Part shown: piece after piece, positions 22,768 to 34,869 of the stretch
Layout of the letters: each line of letters begins with the position of its first letter
Position numbering within the stretch: position 1 is the first letter of the stretch
Origin: Helichrysum umbraculigerum
Lineage: Eukaryota; Streptophyta; Magnoliopsida; Asterales; Asteraceae
Length of the DNA stretch: 64,000 bases
NCBI GenBank assembly: GCA_949592205.1
Contig: CATIUR010000005.1
Coordinates: forward strand, 135,491,277 to 135,555,276
Reading direction: 5' to 3'
The notes under the pieces: generated by a model
The model's database searches: none
Seen by the model: the letters and a program-made list of their open reading frames with translations, nothing else
What the model was told of the DNA's origin: nothing
Position numbers and translations under genes: made by a program

Positions 22768-25369
22768 GAGATTTCGTCCTCGAAATCTAATCTTATTCGA
22801 CAACTCAAGGAAACATACTTTATCGGGCCACACATTAAATTTGATATTAAATTTCAAGCTTTGTCTTAGAATGTTACCAACCGCTGAAATCCGCAAAAAC
22901 ATAAATGACTCCATCCTTTGCATTTCAACAATCTATACCACAAGGTTTCATTGGTATCCATAACCGTTTAATCAATATTCTACTTTCAAACCCTCATTCA
23001 TCCACTGTTCCCATTCCTCAAGTTAAGAATTTCAAATCATACCCCATCGGTAATTCATCTTTCTTAACGCACGAGCTCCCTCAAACATACTCGTTATAAC
23101 TCATAATCTACGACACATTACACTTCACGATAAATTATCAACACACTGTTCACAACCCGTTTACAATTTATTACTCCATTACTAATCAAATCATCGGTAC
23201 AATTCACATCATAGTATATTCATAACAACAGGACTTGAACACAAGATAAAGTAGTCTTTAATCCTTCATCATTGGTTAACAATACCGATCAATCCATCAA
23301 TTTCAACTAAACAACTTTAGTTTAATCCACTAATGAAAGTATTTCAAATTACTTAACTCTTTGCCGCAAGTTTATTATCACTTCCCTAATTATGACAACA
23401 TCTTGATAATAGCAATTAGACAAACACTTTCACCAACATTTAGATATCTCCATTTTATAATAGTACCATACTGACGACTTTAATAATCAACTCAGATGTA
23501 CAACTCGGTTAGCAAAATCCAACATGGGCTTCAGATTCATAACACAACATTAACTTTAATCCTTCGAGTTACAATAAGTTAACTCCATCGTTTACACAAC
23601 CCCAAGTTTTTCACATAAGTGTTTTACCATAACTTCACTTAGAAAATTATCAAATCCATCAAGATTATTCAAGTTAAACGGCTACCAATCGACCCACTAG
23701 ATTAAATTATATTTCCACAACATAAAATAAATAAATTATATCATAGGTCCTCCTCAAGGCATATGCAAATACCCTTGAACTCGTCACAACACCAAAATCG
23801 TATCTTCAGATTATGATTAAAATAATTCATTCATCAACTTGAGTCAATAAACATAACGACAGCTCAATTTCGTTTCTCCACCTTCACAATTTATTCTCAG
23901 GCATAAATAAGATTTCCAACGCTTTCAAACAACATAGAAATAATCATCCACTCATAATCGTTTCAATGTACCTCAAAATAATTTCTTACGATTTCATCTC
24001 AAAGTTAACTCATCAGAAGTCATTAACTTTTAAAATCAAAGGTTAAACACACACAAACCACTCTGCCTTCAATTCTGCTTTCAATATATACCACACTTAC
24101 TAGTCTTATCAAAATTAAATTCAACTCATCGACAATTCATCATAAGGATAATCAACTTTTCGAAGTTTTCAAAACCATTTCCAACACCGGTTTATGTTCC
24201 GATTTAAATATAGAATAATCAACGTGTCATCAATCAACAATTATAATGTCATCAGGAAATTGCCACTTTCGGATAATTAAACTCATTAACCACACAAACA
24301 TCTTTTTAATTCCATTGATATAATCAAACTCATGATAACAATCATATTAGCTATAACAAATAGTCGATGGTATGTCCCCTTTAATTCAAACACAGGTAAT
24401 CATATCAACCCGATTATTCTACTAGTCAGATAGGTTAATCTCATAATCTTATCAATAGCTTCCAAATATGGTAATCTTACCATATTATACCAACAATCTC
24501 ATCAAACGCGAATAATTTTTTCCAAATATGGGCACATTCAATTCAACAATATAACTCCCTTTTACAATTCCAAGAATTAGTCACAACTGTATTATGCTCA
24601 ATTTCCAAGCCTTATAATTACTTATATATCGTCATTCCAACAATCTCAACTTATCAACAAAGTTGACGTATCAATATTATTTATTCCACTGAAATCACAT
24701 GAGCATTTCGTAATCTCAGCCATATAACCAAACTTACAACAATCAAAGCTGATTCAACAGGTAGTCATGGAATATCCACTTATTCAACATATAGTTTAAC
24801 TCATGTTAATCCGGTAATTCCCCACTAATAGTATTTTACCGTCAATCTCTTCAATATATTCAATTATTGGCAATCGCACCACATTATCCCATTAGGTTCA
24901 TCAACCGACAACAATTCTTTTCACAAGGTTAACACACAAGGTTCAACAATTTCATATTCTTCACATAAACATTTCCGAATTCAACAACACAATTATTTTC
25001 GCACATCTTTCGAGTCAACCACACGACTCACCCAACAAGGATATTTATTAATCTATTTTAGTATTTAACATTTTACTTTTTCCAATTCAAGTCAATCCTA
25101 TACCAATTAAGGGTTGACACAATCAAAAAGTTATCAATTATAATGACCCTCAATCAAACACACAATCCCAGTCACTAATACAGTAATAGAAATTACTTTA
25201 TCAACAATCTTTATTCTAAAGAATAGATCACTAGGGTCACTATCAACTTATCACACAACTTACAACAATCAAGCATATAGATGCAACTAGTTCAAAGCAA
25301 TTAAATAAAAGCTAGTACAAGGTAAATACGAGTGTACCTGTAATAGCATCATCCATTTCGACAGTGTCA
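22768..25369 (-). other. Non-coding internal region of gag-only element
   Basis: About 2.6 kb with no frame of interest on either strand. The plus strand is markedly poor in G and rich in A, C and T, so the element transcript would be G/A/T-rich. No remnant of protease, RT, RNase H or integrase motifs is visible, so this is not simply a decayed pol gene. Confidence 0.75.
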
Positions 25370-26371
25370 TCAACTGTCATCAGAAAATCTACCAACCGCG
25401 AACTGCGGTTTCTTTCGCTTATGGCCAGAAGACGACGAGGCACCGACCAAACCCGAACTTTGACTTATCTTTTCTGGACACTGCCCCGCACGATGACCTT
25501 CTCGTTGACAATTCCAACACACTTTCTCGGGATAATCACAATCTCTGACTTTATGTCCAATCGATCCACATTTAAGACATCTTGTAGTTTGAGGAGTACA
25601 TCCTCCCGTATGTCTAGTTTTACAATCATTACACCAGGGAGATCGATCATTTATAATACTCTGACTCCTTGATTTTCTATTCCGTCTTTTATGTTTACTT
25701 TTACATGACGATTCACTTTCAACTGGATATAACACCTTTTCTATATTCTGTTTATTCTGGACTCTTAATTCATTATCCGCTAGCCGAGCTAAAGCAAAAG
25801 CATCGGCCAAAGAGTTTGCCAATCTCACTGAAGTACGGTATTCTAGTGGCAATGTTTCAACAAAATGATCTATCTTTGTTCTATCACCAGGTACCCATTG
25901 ATGTACAAATCTCAATTTCTCAGTAAACTTATCAATCAATTCATCAATCGTTATCCCACCAGTTAATTTTAATCCCATGAATTCCTGTCTAACACGCGAC
26001 ACATCAAATTCAGAGCAATATTGTCTACATACCTCATTATAGAAATCTCTCCACTGCATAGATGCTTTCTGTTGTGGCGTCATATTAGCTGTAACCGAAT
26101 CCCACCAAAACATTGCTTGGCCTTTCAAGAGCTGAACAGCATAAAGAACTTTAAATTTATCCTCACATTGGCTAATCTCAAACTTTCTCTCCATGTCCCG
26201 CAACCATTCAAGTGTAACAGCTGGATCAAAACTTCCATAATACTTTGAAGGTTTACACGACATAAATGTGGCAAAAGAACAACTCTTTTCTGAACAAGGG
26301 GCATCCGTTCTCAAGGAACCGTCGAGGGCACGGGTCGGGTGCTCGTGTCCTGCCATATCTGTACTGAACAC
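25370..26371 (-). CDS. Retrotransposon Gag protein with zinc knuckles
   Basis: A complete 333-residue frame. Residues about 45-200 are a Retrotrans_gag capsid domain (PAVTLEWLRDMERKFEI, QLLKGQAMFWWDSV, then WRDFYNEVCRQYC and a FVETLPLEYR segment). A basic region (about 222-237) follows, then a CxxC-HxxxC-like cluster at C247/C250/H254/C258 and two canonical CCHC knuckles, C265-C268-H273-C278 and C285-C288-H293-C298. Gag packages element RNA into virus-like particles in the cytoplasm. The frame has no stops and ends with its own stop instead of continuing into protease. An alternative start at the next Met (residue 6, in MAGHEHPTRA) looks equally natural. It is the only protein of the element. 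Confidence 0.92.
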   Translation of the reverse strand: MFSTDMAGHEHPTRALDGSLRTDAPCSEKSCSFATFMSCKPSKYYGSFDPAVTLEWLRDMERKFEISQCEDKFKVLYAVQLLKGQAMFWWDSVTANMTPQQKASMQWRDFYNEVCRQYCSEFDVSRVRQEFMGLKLTGGITIDELIDKFTEKLRFVHQWVPGDRTKIDHFVETLPLEYRTSVRLANSLADAFALARLADNELRVQNKQNIEKVLYPVESESSCKSKHKRRNRKSRSQSIINDRSPWCNDCKTRHTGGCTPQTTRCLKCGSIGHKVRDCDYPEKVCWNCQREGHRAGQCPEKISQSSGLVGASSSSGHKRKKPQFAVGRFSDDS

Positions 26372-26530
26372 AACAATAACAACAACAACAACTCACAACT
26401 TGTTAATCGTTAGTACTCAACAAACCAACTACTTCTCAACTTAGCTAAACCCCACATCATGGAATGTTTGACTAACACATAAATAGATTTGGGATTGAAC
26501 ACTTACCACGTTCAATTCACCCAAACCTAT

Positions 26531-26542
26531 GCTCTGATACCA
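26531..26542 (-). other. Primer binding site (initiator tRNA-Met)
   Basis: The plus strand GCTCTGATACCA is the complement of TGGTATCAGAGC, located three bases inside the right LTR. Confidence 0.9.
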
Positions 26543-26545
26543 ACT

Positions 26546-28728
26546 TATAACACCCCTCATTTAAATACATTATTATATTGAATTTACTCGAAAGCGGAAG
26601 TTCCAAACTATAATCCATCATATAAGATATAAATAAGCATAAATTTTTTTTCCAATCAAAACCTGGTATCCAACAGTTCAAATCTTATTTCAATGTTAAT
26701 AAAACTAGCGCGAGGTGTTATATAATTACAAAACAACACATTACTGATTTTAGTCAAATCAGATATCAGAGTGAACGCTAGCTCGTCAAACATTCCATTC
26801 CAGGTCAACATCTTCACGCTTAGTCAACTATCCAACTATAATCTGCAAGGAAGGGAGATGTGGGGGATTAGCACAACGCTAAGTGAGAAGATCAATAAAC
26901 AACAGCTCGACTTGGTACAACAACTTGCTTTCAACTAATAATCATATTCAGTCAACAATTCAACCAACAACTTATATTCACACAATCAACTGGCGACATA
27001 GAGGACCGGTAGTTCTTGAGATAACAACAACTCAAAGAACACTTTGTAACCAACTGCTGGCCAAAATAGAGGTTTAACCGACTACTTGGTGCTATTAACC
27101 CAAGCAACACAGGCTACGACAAATAAACTTGTACTAAGACCCTGTGTTACCTAACTAATAGCGAACCCAAGCCCAGCCCCATGCTGGCCTCCGTCTCAAC
27201 AATGCCCAAAAGCAACATATCAGTTCCCGGGCAACTACTTAAGTGATCACATATCAATACACTATCATCATATCAACAATTCAGGTCAATAGTTCACTTA
27301 CAGTATTATTACTAATAAACTGCAAACATCATGGCAATAAAACAACAGTAATAATACAATTACCAGTTGTAACAAATCTGTTACAACCAAATCAAACTGA
27401 AGGTTATTGACCCACTCACCGTTACCTCAGTCGTCCCACTCGGTAGTCTAATGTCACCGAGTCTTCTCAGTTTATCTGAAAACACAACAATGTAACTCAA
27501 GTCATTTAAGTATTTCAACTAATAGTACTTTTATAATCAATAGCATTATTTAAGCTATCACCTTATTAATCCAATTATAAGTACTATTATACAACTACAT
27601 GGATATTATCCATTTCAAATCATTTACTCTTATTTTATATGATCACATATAATCGTACTCATTCACACGTACTTATCATCATATATTAAATTACGAATCG
27701 ATAATCTTACTTAATCTAGTTCCACCATATCACAGCTCACTTTAATGTGTTATTAACTCATACATATTGCATAATTATCAACTAGGTATTTATATCAACC
27801 ATTGAAATGTGTTTCAAATACCTAAAATGAAAATGCCCTGAAAACAACCAGAAGCCGCCGGCTTGGTCATGGAAGCCGCCGGCTTCCCATGGCTAGCCGC
27901 CGGGTCACCCCATGCACCCGCCGGGTGAATTATGTTTTTAAGCATACAGAAATAAATCACGTTTTAACGGATATACAAGCCGCCGGTTTAGGTGTTTAAG
28001 CCGCAGGCTTCTCTGCGTTTTGTATCAAGCCGCCGGCTTCAGGAGGAAGCCGCCGGCTTCCATAGTCTGGCACAGCATACCCAGGTCGCTTAGAACACAA
28101 CCCCGAAAATCAAACATCCAAACTCTAAAATCGAACCAATTATGCAAAAACTCTTACTTCTAATATCATGTCATCATATAGCAATCAAAGATTACAAGAA
28201 ATTATCATAGAACTTAAGTAATCATCAAATTCATAAATTTCATTATATAATCTAAAACACTTAATTTCATGAGATAAACTTACTTGAAATTATGGAAGAT
28301 GATGAATAGGAGAAGAATAACACAACTAGCTTGAATCACAATTACTTATCACTTGATCTTGGATTAGTTTAAGGAATTGGGGATTAGGGTTTTATGCTTT
28401 TGGTTAAAATGAAATGAGAAAGGGAAATAAATTGGGAAAGTAACCAAATAGGTCGGTCCCCAAGTTTTTAACCGACTTAAATGTGTGGGTATTTTATACC
28501 CGCTCTAAATCTATTGTCCGGTACTTCAATACTGACTACGAGAAATTTATTTTATTGTACCGTCATCTTTAATAAATTAAAACAGACAATATTTCATTAC
28601 TCACAATAAGTCCTGAGACTTAATTCACCAATTTCACAATTAAACAACTATATCAATTTAAATTCCTAAAATGATTAAATATTCAATTTAAAATAGAAAA
28701 CTACCAGACCGGTTCAGAGGATGTTACA
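26546..28728 (-). repeat. 5' LTR of gag-only gypsy element
   Basis: 2183 bp, almost identical to the left LTR; differences seen include C/T in GGAAGTYCCAAAC, C/T in AAAACYAGCGCG, A/T in GGTGTWATATAA, T/C in TACYTAAAATG and C/T in AAACTCYAAAATC. Confidence 0.92.
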
Positions 28729-28733
28729 ATAAA

Positions 28734-30227
28734 CTTGTTATGGTTTGATTTATTCTTGTATATGATAATTAAATTGGTAATGTGTTTCCATAACACATCA
28801 TGAAACCAAAACGTTAGTTTATTTGTTAGCATATAATGAAGATAATCATTTCTAAAATGAATCATGAGATTTGTTTTGTAGAAATTGAATTCATGAGTAT
28901 TGTTAGATTTAGTAGGAGCGTAAAAAGGAAATATTAAAATCTCATAAGAATATTAAATTGTTAATATTATTGTTGGAGAATTAAAATTTATTGTTGGATT
29001 GACTTAAAAATATCTGATGTTGGTTTTAAAGAAATTTTAAATTCCAAGCATTTGGAAACATCAAATTCATTGTAAAGTCAATTTCATTAAGTTGAATTAA
29101 TGGTTAGTCATAGTGAATACTTTGTATAAATGATATCATGATCTAATATGTTTTACTTCGGTGTACATATTAAATGATTATTGGATAATATTAATAAAGA
29201 TTCGTATTATAGCTATAACAAATAAAGTCTAAAATCTTTGTATTTATTAGATTGGTGGGTAGATATTTGTTAAGATATGTTTGGAGAAATGCATTTTAAT
29301 AAATATAGTTAATATGAATTGATTAAAATTAGTTTTGATTATATTCATATACGACAACCCGATTCCGAAACCATGAACTGTAGCATGTTAAGGTTGGATG
29401 ACTCATTGAGATATGACGAGGCCTTCATATTGTTCATATTTAGTATATTTTAGTATCCATGAATGAATGCAAGTTTATTCTAAAGTGTATGAGACACATA
29501 TCCATAACCATTTATTGTCGTGGGAACTACAATAGGGCGATCGGTTATAGTGAAAGATGGTATGTTACAGCTTTAAATAGCAACTTGTCATGCAGATAAG
29601 GTACAGTCACTGTTAATTTGTGATGCCTGATCACTAGCACTTAATGCGATTAAATGTTGGATTGACCCACATATTGAGTGAATACTTCGTGGACCATTGT
29701 CATGGGTATTCTCAATCGTGGCGCACTATCCTCTGACCTGAGCAGGCTAGATTTTCGCATGTGAACCTAGTTGGTTTCTAATGAGACCTAACGGTGTTCG
29801 TAAATGAGCATCCATGACGGTGATTCGTTGGCTGACGAAGAACACATGTTGTGATTTCTAGTTTAACTCGCAAGATGGGACTTTGCAACTCTTGTATAAA
29901 AGCAAGAGAGATATCTCCTAGGCCGTTGATGATTTGGACTGAAGAAATGTATGGCCATACTCGAGTGATAAGTCACTTGCTTAGTCGGTACAGATCTGTA
30001 ATCGAAAATAGGAATTGAGTATTGTAAGGTTGATACGGTCCATGCCTTATACTCTAAAATATCTTAAGAAATTGCAAAAGGATAATAGCCACACCCTCAC
30101 CGTTTGAATTTTATTTCAGCTTGGCTGTATAGCTACGAGGAGTGATTGCTTCATTGATCTGGTTAACCTAAGTGTCCTGGTAGGGACCGCCTTAGGTACA
30201 TGATATTTAGCCGATGCTAATATTTCG
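28734..30227 (+). other. Copia 3' internal region, no gene
   Basis: About 1.5 kb between the gypsy insertion and the copia purine tract. No reverse transcriptase, RNase H or integrase motif in any frame; base composition becomes less AT-rich after 29340 but remains non-coding. Confidence 0.6.
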
Positions 30228-30241
30228 CACAAGTGGGAGTC
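30228..30241 (+). other. Copia polypurine tract
   Basis: CACAAGTGGGAGTC immediately precedes the TGAAAG start of the 3' LTR. Confidence 0.85.
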
Positions 30242-31145
30242 TGAAAGATTATGTGCTTAATATTAACATAATTAAATGTCAAATCCAGCTTCACATGAAC
30301 ACCGCAGGGTCACACCGATGATCACAACTGAACAAGTAGTGTGATACTATAATTAGATATTTGATATCGTTCATTTATGTGAAATGAATTAATGGTCGAG
30401 AATGATTGAAACATTTATTAGTATAAATAATTATTGTAATTATTTATTTAATAAAAGAATTTATTTATGAATGATTTTGTAAATAAATTAACTAGTTTAA
30501 TTATTATTAAACTACAAGGTTTTAATTGTAAAAATATAAGTTTGGGATTAGTTTAATAGTTTGATTAAACTAAAGGGATTAAAGTGAAAGTATTAAACTT
30601 GGAGAACAAATTGGATCACACCTATAAATAAAGGCCTTAGGGTTCATTATTTGGTGATCAAAACCCTAACTCTTTCTCCCTCCCTCTCCCAATCGATCTC
30701 CTCTCTCTCCCTCTTTGCCGAAATCGGCCAAACCCCAAAGGGGTTTCAAGTTCGTGATTCGATCGCAACTAGCTTGATTTCGCAAGAGGTTTTAGTATAC
30801 ACACTTAGATTTCTACCAACCGTTCAACCGTGAATCAAAGGTGGATACCTAACGTATCCCGTGGTTAGCCGAATTCAAGAAGAAGAAAAAGAAGATCAAG
30901 ATAAGTTGACTCGTACTTTGACAACGAGTAGAAGACTAGATATCTTGCCGAGCACTCGATGTAAGTTTGTTTTAATTAAAGTGTTAATTAATTTTGTACA
31001 TGTTTTATTATGAAAATTATAGATCTTGGCTAAGGGTTTAATTTAATGAGATTAAATATTTTTATAACGCTTCCGCATATTAATTATATTAATTGTTAAT
31101 AATGATTAAAGTTTTATAACGTATAATTCTATGAAAAACCCTTCA
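30242..31145 (+). repeat. 3' LTR of copia element
   Basis: 904 bp, ends CCCTTCA, followed by the target duplication GATAC. Confidence 0.92.
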
Positions 31146-31150
31146 GATAC

Positions 31151-32019
31151 ATCATAAAACCGTTTGGCATTTGTGGCTGCTGCGTTGGTTTTGAAAAAAA
31201 TATAAACATAACTTGACGTAAACAAATGGGTACGTACTTTCATAGAAAATATGGAGTTGTCTACTTCAAAAATCTATCTTCCGTATAAAAAGTTTAAAAT
31301 TTGAAATTATCAATACCGAAATTATGAACCGTAACCACTAACCAAATCAACCGCAAAACATGAAATCTTCTATTATTCGGTTAAGCAAACCAATTATAAT
31401 ATCGGTTTGGTTAACCGAATTATCGCTAGGGTTCACCGATTTTTTCGGTTTCTCAGCAATATTTGATGAAAGTTGGAAACCTCAGATGCGAAACACAAAG
31501 AGAATACATCAACATTGGCATGTCGTAGACATCCAAACAACAACATATTTTTACATTGAGAACATGAATTTTGTACATATTGCAAATACATCTAATAATT
31601 GACATGTATAACATCATTAGTTTTCAACTATTTTCCTATGTATGAACACCACATGATATATACTAAAACTTCCAAATCAAACTACATGACATTAAAGAGA
31701 TATGATTGTATACACTATTTACTTTCAATAACTTTCTCTAATTTTATTAAAAAACTAATAATCCGAAGAAGAAATGTATAAAAAAAGGAAGAATATAGAA
31801 GGGAAAAAAAGGAATTGGTATGAAGAAGATTATCATGTATAGTAGTTAGTTGTATACCAGATTGTGAAGAGATTATCTCAATCGATGGATTCAATTTTTG
31901 TGAATACTTGAAAGAGACTAAATATAAATGAATGGTTTATAATTAGTTATTATGTGTATATATGAAGTAATGGTATGGCAGGCATTTTTTTTTTTAACCG
32001 TGAGAATAGGTGGTGACGG
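31151..32019. other. Intergenic, no gene seen
   Basis: AT-rich. Short frames at 31360-31781 lack motifs; ATCGGTTTGGTTAACCGAAT near 31400 is a small palindromic word typical of hAT MITE interiors. Confidence 0.4.
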
Positions 32020-32028
32020 TTAGGGAGA

Positions 32029-32161
32029 GGCTAATGATCCTTACACCACCACATTTTGACCATATACCACTAAATGTGTTTTACGGAGTTGTACAGTACA
32101 ACACTGTAAAACATATTTAGTGATGTATGGTCAAAATGTGGTGGTGTACGGATCATCTCCC
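32029..32161. mobile_element. Second copy of the 135-bp hairpin MITE
   Basis: 133 bp, starting GGCTAATGATCCTTACACC and ending GTGTACGGATCATCTCCC, alignable along its length with 7531-7665 (shared TTGTACAGTACAA-type centre, GTAAAACATATTT and GGTGGTGTA). It is flanked by TTAGGGAGA (32020-32028) and TTAGGAAGA (32162-32170), a 9-bp duplication with one difference. Confidence 0.85.
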
Positions 32162-32170
32162 TTAGGAAGA

Positions 32171-33695
32171 GGTTGCAATTGTTGGAATTTTGGCGGGAAA
32201 AGTGGAGTTGAGTGATGACGTGGTAAGATTAGATCTAATCCCAATTAGGAGTCTAATATCCCTTTTTAATATTTGGGATAGATAGATTATGTTCAATTAA
32301 TGTTATATGTATTTGTGGTTATATTTTTATTTGTTATAAATATTTTATTGGTTTCATCTCATAGTATGAAATATTTTAACACATATTTGGATATCCAATG
32401 GATATCAATTAACCTACTTAATCCAATGAATATGGATATGGATAAATGAACTAAGATTGAATGGATATGGATGTAGATATAAATAAAAAAATTAAATGGA
32501 TATGAATATGGACATACACATAGCATCACCCGATCCATATCCAATCTATTCACGTCCCTATATTGAGGTGATTAAATATTAATTGGTCTCATTCAAGATT
32601 TATAGTCATTCTATTTACAATTTTGACCTTTCCAGATATGGTTATACTTTTGTTGTATGTTGATATATTCAATAATCTTAGGCTGCGTTTGATAGCAGGT
32701 GTAATGAATCAACTATACATCTATGATACGTGTTAAATTGTATCTTTACTTAAAAATCAAGGAAATCCTTGGGGTTTTGCAAATTACATTTGATGAAATT
32801 GGACTTTGCGTTTTGAAATCAAATGCTAATTTTTACAAAAATCCTCATCCTATATATTGTAATCCAAAACATTTTTCTTTTCATATATGACCTATGCAAA
32901 AGGTCCATCACGCCAACATCAAGGTGACAAATACATACACGAATTTGAAAACATCTAAACTAACATTTTACCATATAATTTGACTAACGGATGTGATAAA
33001 TACAACATAAAATTTAATTCATACAATAAAAATAGGCATTATGCAGTTTTACTGTATCCATTAATAATAATGAAATTTTGATGTATGAATCAAAACTCAT
33101 ATTGTATTTATCCATTCCCTCAACTAATATGTATAAAATGTGATTGAGCACATAACTTTCATGTTTCCTTATTTAACTATGGTATTGACCTTAGACATAC
33201 TAATTCATGGACTCTTAGCCCACCACCACATAGACTCAAACCATATAACACCCTCATTTATCAAGAGGTTGGCGTGGTCAGTTCATAGTGCTTGCATCCG
33301 ACGAGATTCAAAACAAGTCTAAAGTTAACTTTATAATCCTTTATAAATTGGTGAAAGATCAGAGGACAAGACATCGAATGAGGGCAAGGAGGTGAATGTC
33401 AAATTCAATGCATTTTAGGAACAAATTTATAGGTGTAAAAATACAGTGTTGTTAAAATGCAGTGAATCTGGTTAACAAATTTATCTTAAAATGCAGTAAA
33501 TTCGACTGCTCGTTTAATAGCTTCAACTAAGAACCTTACCCTTTTAAATTAGTATCTATCAATATAACTTATTAACATGCTTTAAGTGTATAATATTAGA
33601 GTTAATAAAGACATTCTACTTCAAAATGATGGATACGCATAACAAAAATATAAAGATGAGTGGTTGAGTGGAACATAAACCTTTTCCAATTATAA

Positions 33696-33697
<2 letters not shown>
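32171..33697. other. Intergenic; MITE piece at 32394-32555, no gene
   Basis: 32394-32555 is built of GGATATGGA/TCCATATCC words in both orientations, a hAT-MITE type interior also seen near 12600. The remainder is AT-rich without frames of interest. Confidence 0.45.

Positions 33698-33698
<1 letters not shown>

Positions 33699-33769
<71 letters not shown>
33699..33769. repeat. (TA)n microsatellite
   Basis: About 35 uninterrupted TA units form the left border of the MITE at 33774-34034. Confidence 0.95.
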
Positions 33770-33773
<4 letters not shown>

Positions 33774-33776
<3 letters not shown>

Positions 33777-34034
33777 GGAGGATTAAAAAGAAGGAAAATT
33801 AGGCAGAGAAGAGAGAGAAGCAAATTGATTCAGTATTTTATTACTATGATTCAAATTTTTATTACTATATTTCTACATTTTTAATGCTTTGGTTCAATAT
33901 TTTATTAATAGAATTTAGTATTTTGTTTCTTTGATTCAAAAGTTATAGATAATAAAATTTCGAATCATAGTAATAAAATACTGAATCAATTTGCTTCTCC
34001 CTCTTCTCTCCCTAAATTTCATTCTCCCTGGAAC
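33774..34034. mobile_element. MITE sandwiched between TA microsatellites (Micron-like)
   Basis: The inverted arms TAGGAG...GAGAAGCAAATTGATTCAG and CTGAATCAATTTGCTTCTC...CTCCTA pair over about 70 bases. Both borders are (TA)n tracts. Elements that lie inside TA microsatellites were described in rice as Micron; family identity here is inferred from arrangement only. Confidence 0.75.
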
Positions 34035-34039
34035 CGACT

Positions 34040-34041
<2 letters not shown>

Positions 34042-34082
<41 letters not shown>
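34042..34082. repeat. (TA)n microsatellite
   Basis: About 20 TA units at the right border of the MITE. Confidence 0.95.
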
Positions 34083-34087
<5 letters not shown>

Positions 34088-34327
34088 ATATTCAAAATCA
34101 TTTAATATGTACGGAGTATTAATACGTACTAATTCAATTATTTTGATGGGGGCATTAGCCAATCCTTGCCCTTACAAAGCTATGTTCCTAGATTAAACAC
34201 GTTGCTCATGTTTGTTCGTAGATTAAATTTCCGTAATTGTCGTGTTCACCTATGTATTGTACCAAATTTCATGGTAAAATATGATATATAATTGCCGTGT
34301 TTGAGGGAAGGTGGTTAACTCCTAGAG

Positions 34328-34330
<3 letters not shown>

Positions 34331-34391
<61 letters not shown>
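34331..34391. repeat. (TA)n microsatellite
   Basis: About 30 TA units, 250 bases beyond the previous tract. Confidence 0.95.
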
Positions 34392-34393
<2 letters not shown>

Positions 34394-34869
34394 ACGTTAA
34401 AAATGTGTGTGTATAATACAAATTTAATATAATAAATAGTTTGATTGTTAATTAGTAAATTAAGAAAGAAATAAAATGGACCTTATTGTGTCTAAAATTA
34501 TTGAGTTATAAAATACCTTTAGTTAATTTTGATACTAACTTTCGTAACTATTAATTTAATTTCATATTATAGGGCATCTCTTCGATAGTTAATATTTTTT
34601 TTCCCCAGGGTCTCCGAAAATTCAGAGACGACTCTGTATATATGTTAACTATTTGTATAAATACGACTTACGGGCACTAAGCTACTATTTCGATTTGAAA
34701 AATGATATGTAGTCTAAACTTGTATACCCAAAAATGTAATTAGTAAATGTGAAAAATTGATCAGACGAGATTTTTTATGGTTATAACTAAGGTTCGAAAA
34801 TGTAACTAAGGTTCAAATTTTACTTTCACCAATATTTTGGGCTATAGTTGCACAAAGCTAAAACAATCA
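34392..34869. other. Intergenic, no gene seen
   Basis: AT-rich spacer before the receptor kinase promoter. Confidence 0.45.

Larger units (their letters stand above)
20568..28728 (-). mobile_element. Young gag-only gypsy element (TR-GAG type)
   Basis: LTRs of equal length (2183 bp) at 20568-22750 and 26546-28728 differ by eye at only about five positions (0.2 per cent). The element is flanked by ATAAA at 20563-20567 and 28729-28733. In minus orientation it has a primer binding site next to the right LTR, a single intact gag gene, about 2.6 kb of non-coding sequence and a polypurine tract next to the left LTR. No protease, reverse transcriptase or integrase is present. This matches the TR-GAG class of non-autonomous gypsy elements and implies a recent mobilisation by a helper encoded elsewhere. 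The LTR 3' end on the sense strand is TGTTATA rather than TGTTACA. Confidence 0.93.
13755..31145 (+). mobile_element. Ty1/copia LTR element with nested insertions (non-autonomous)
   Basis: Direct LTRs at 13755-14657 and 30242-31145 with TGAA...TTCA ends are flanked by the 5-bp duplication GATAC (13750-13754 and 31146-31150). A primer binding site TGGTATCAGAGC follows the 5' LTR and a purine tract AAGTGGGAG precedes the 3' LTR. Removing the two younger gypsy insertions and their duplications leaves about 7.4 kb. Only a damaged gag is recognisable; no integrase, reverse transcriptase or RNase H motifs were seen, so it depended on a partner for movement. The two LTRs show about ten base differences and one indel over 903 bases (about 1.1 per cent by eye). 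Confidence 0.92.

Noticed and set aside
25364..26248. Plus-strand frames overlapping the Gag gene
   Set aside because: Antisense shadows of the intact minus-strand Gag frame.
33602..33884. Open frames with repeated Ile-Tyr on both strands
   Set aside because: They are translations of the (TA)n microsatellite.
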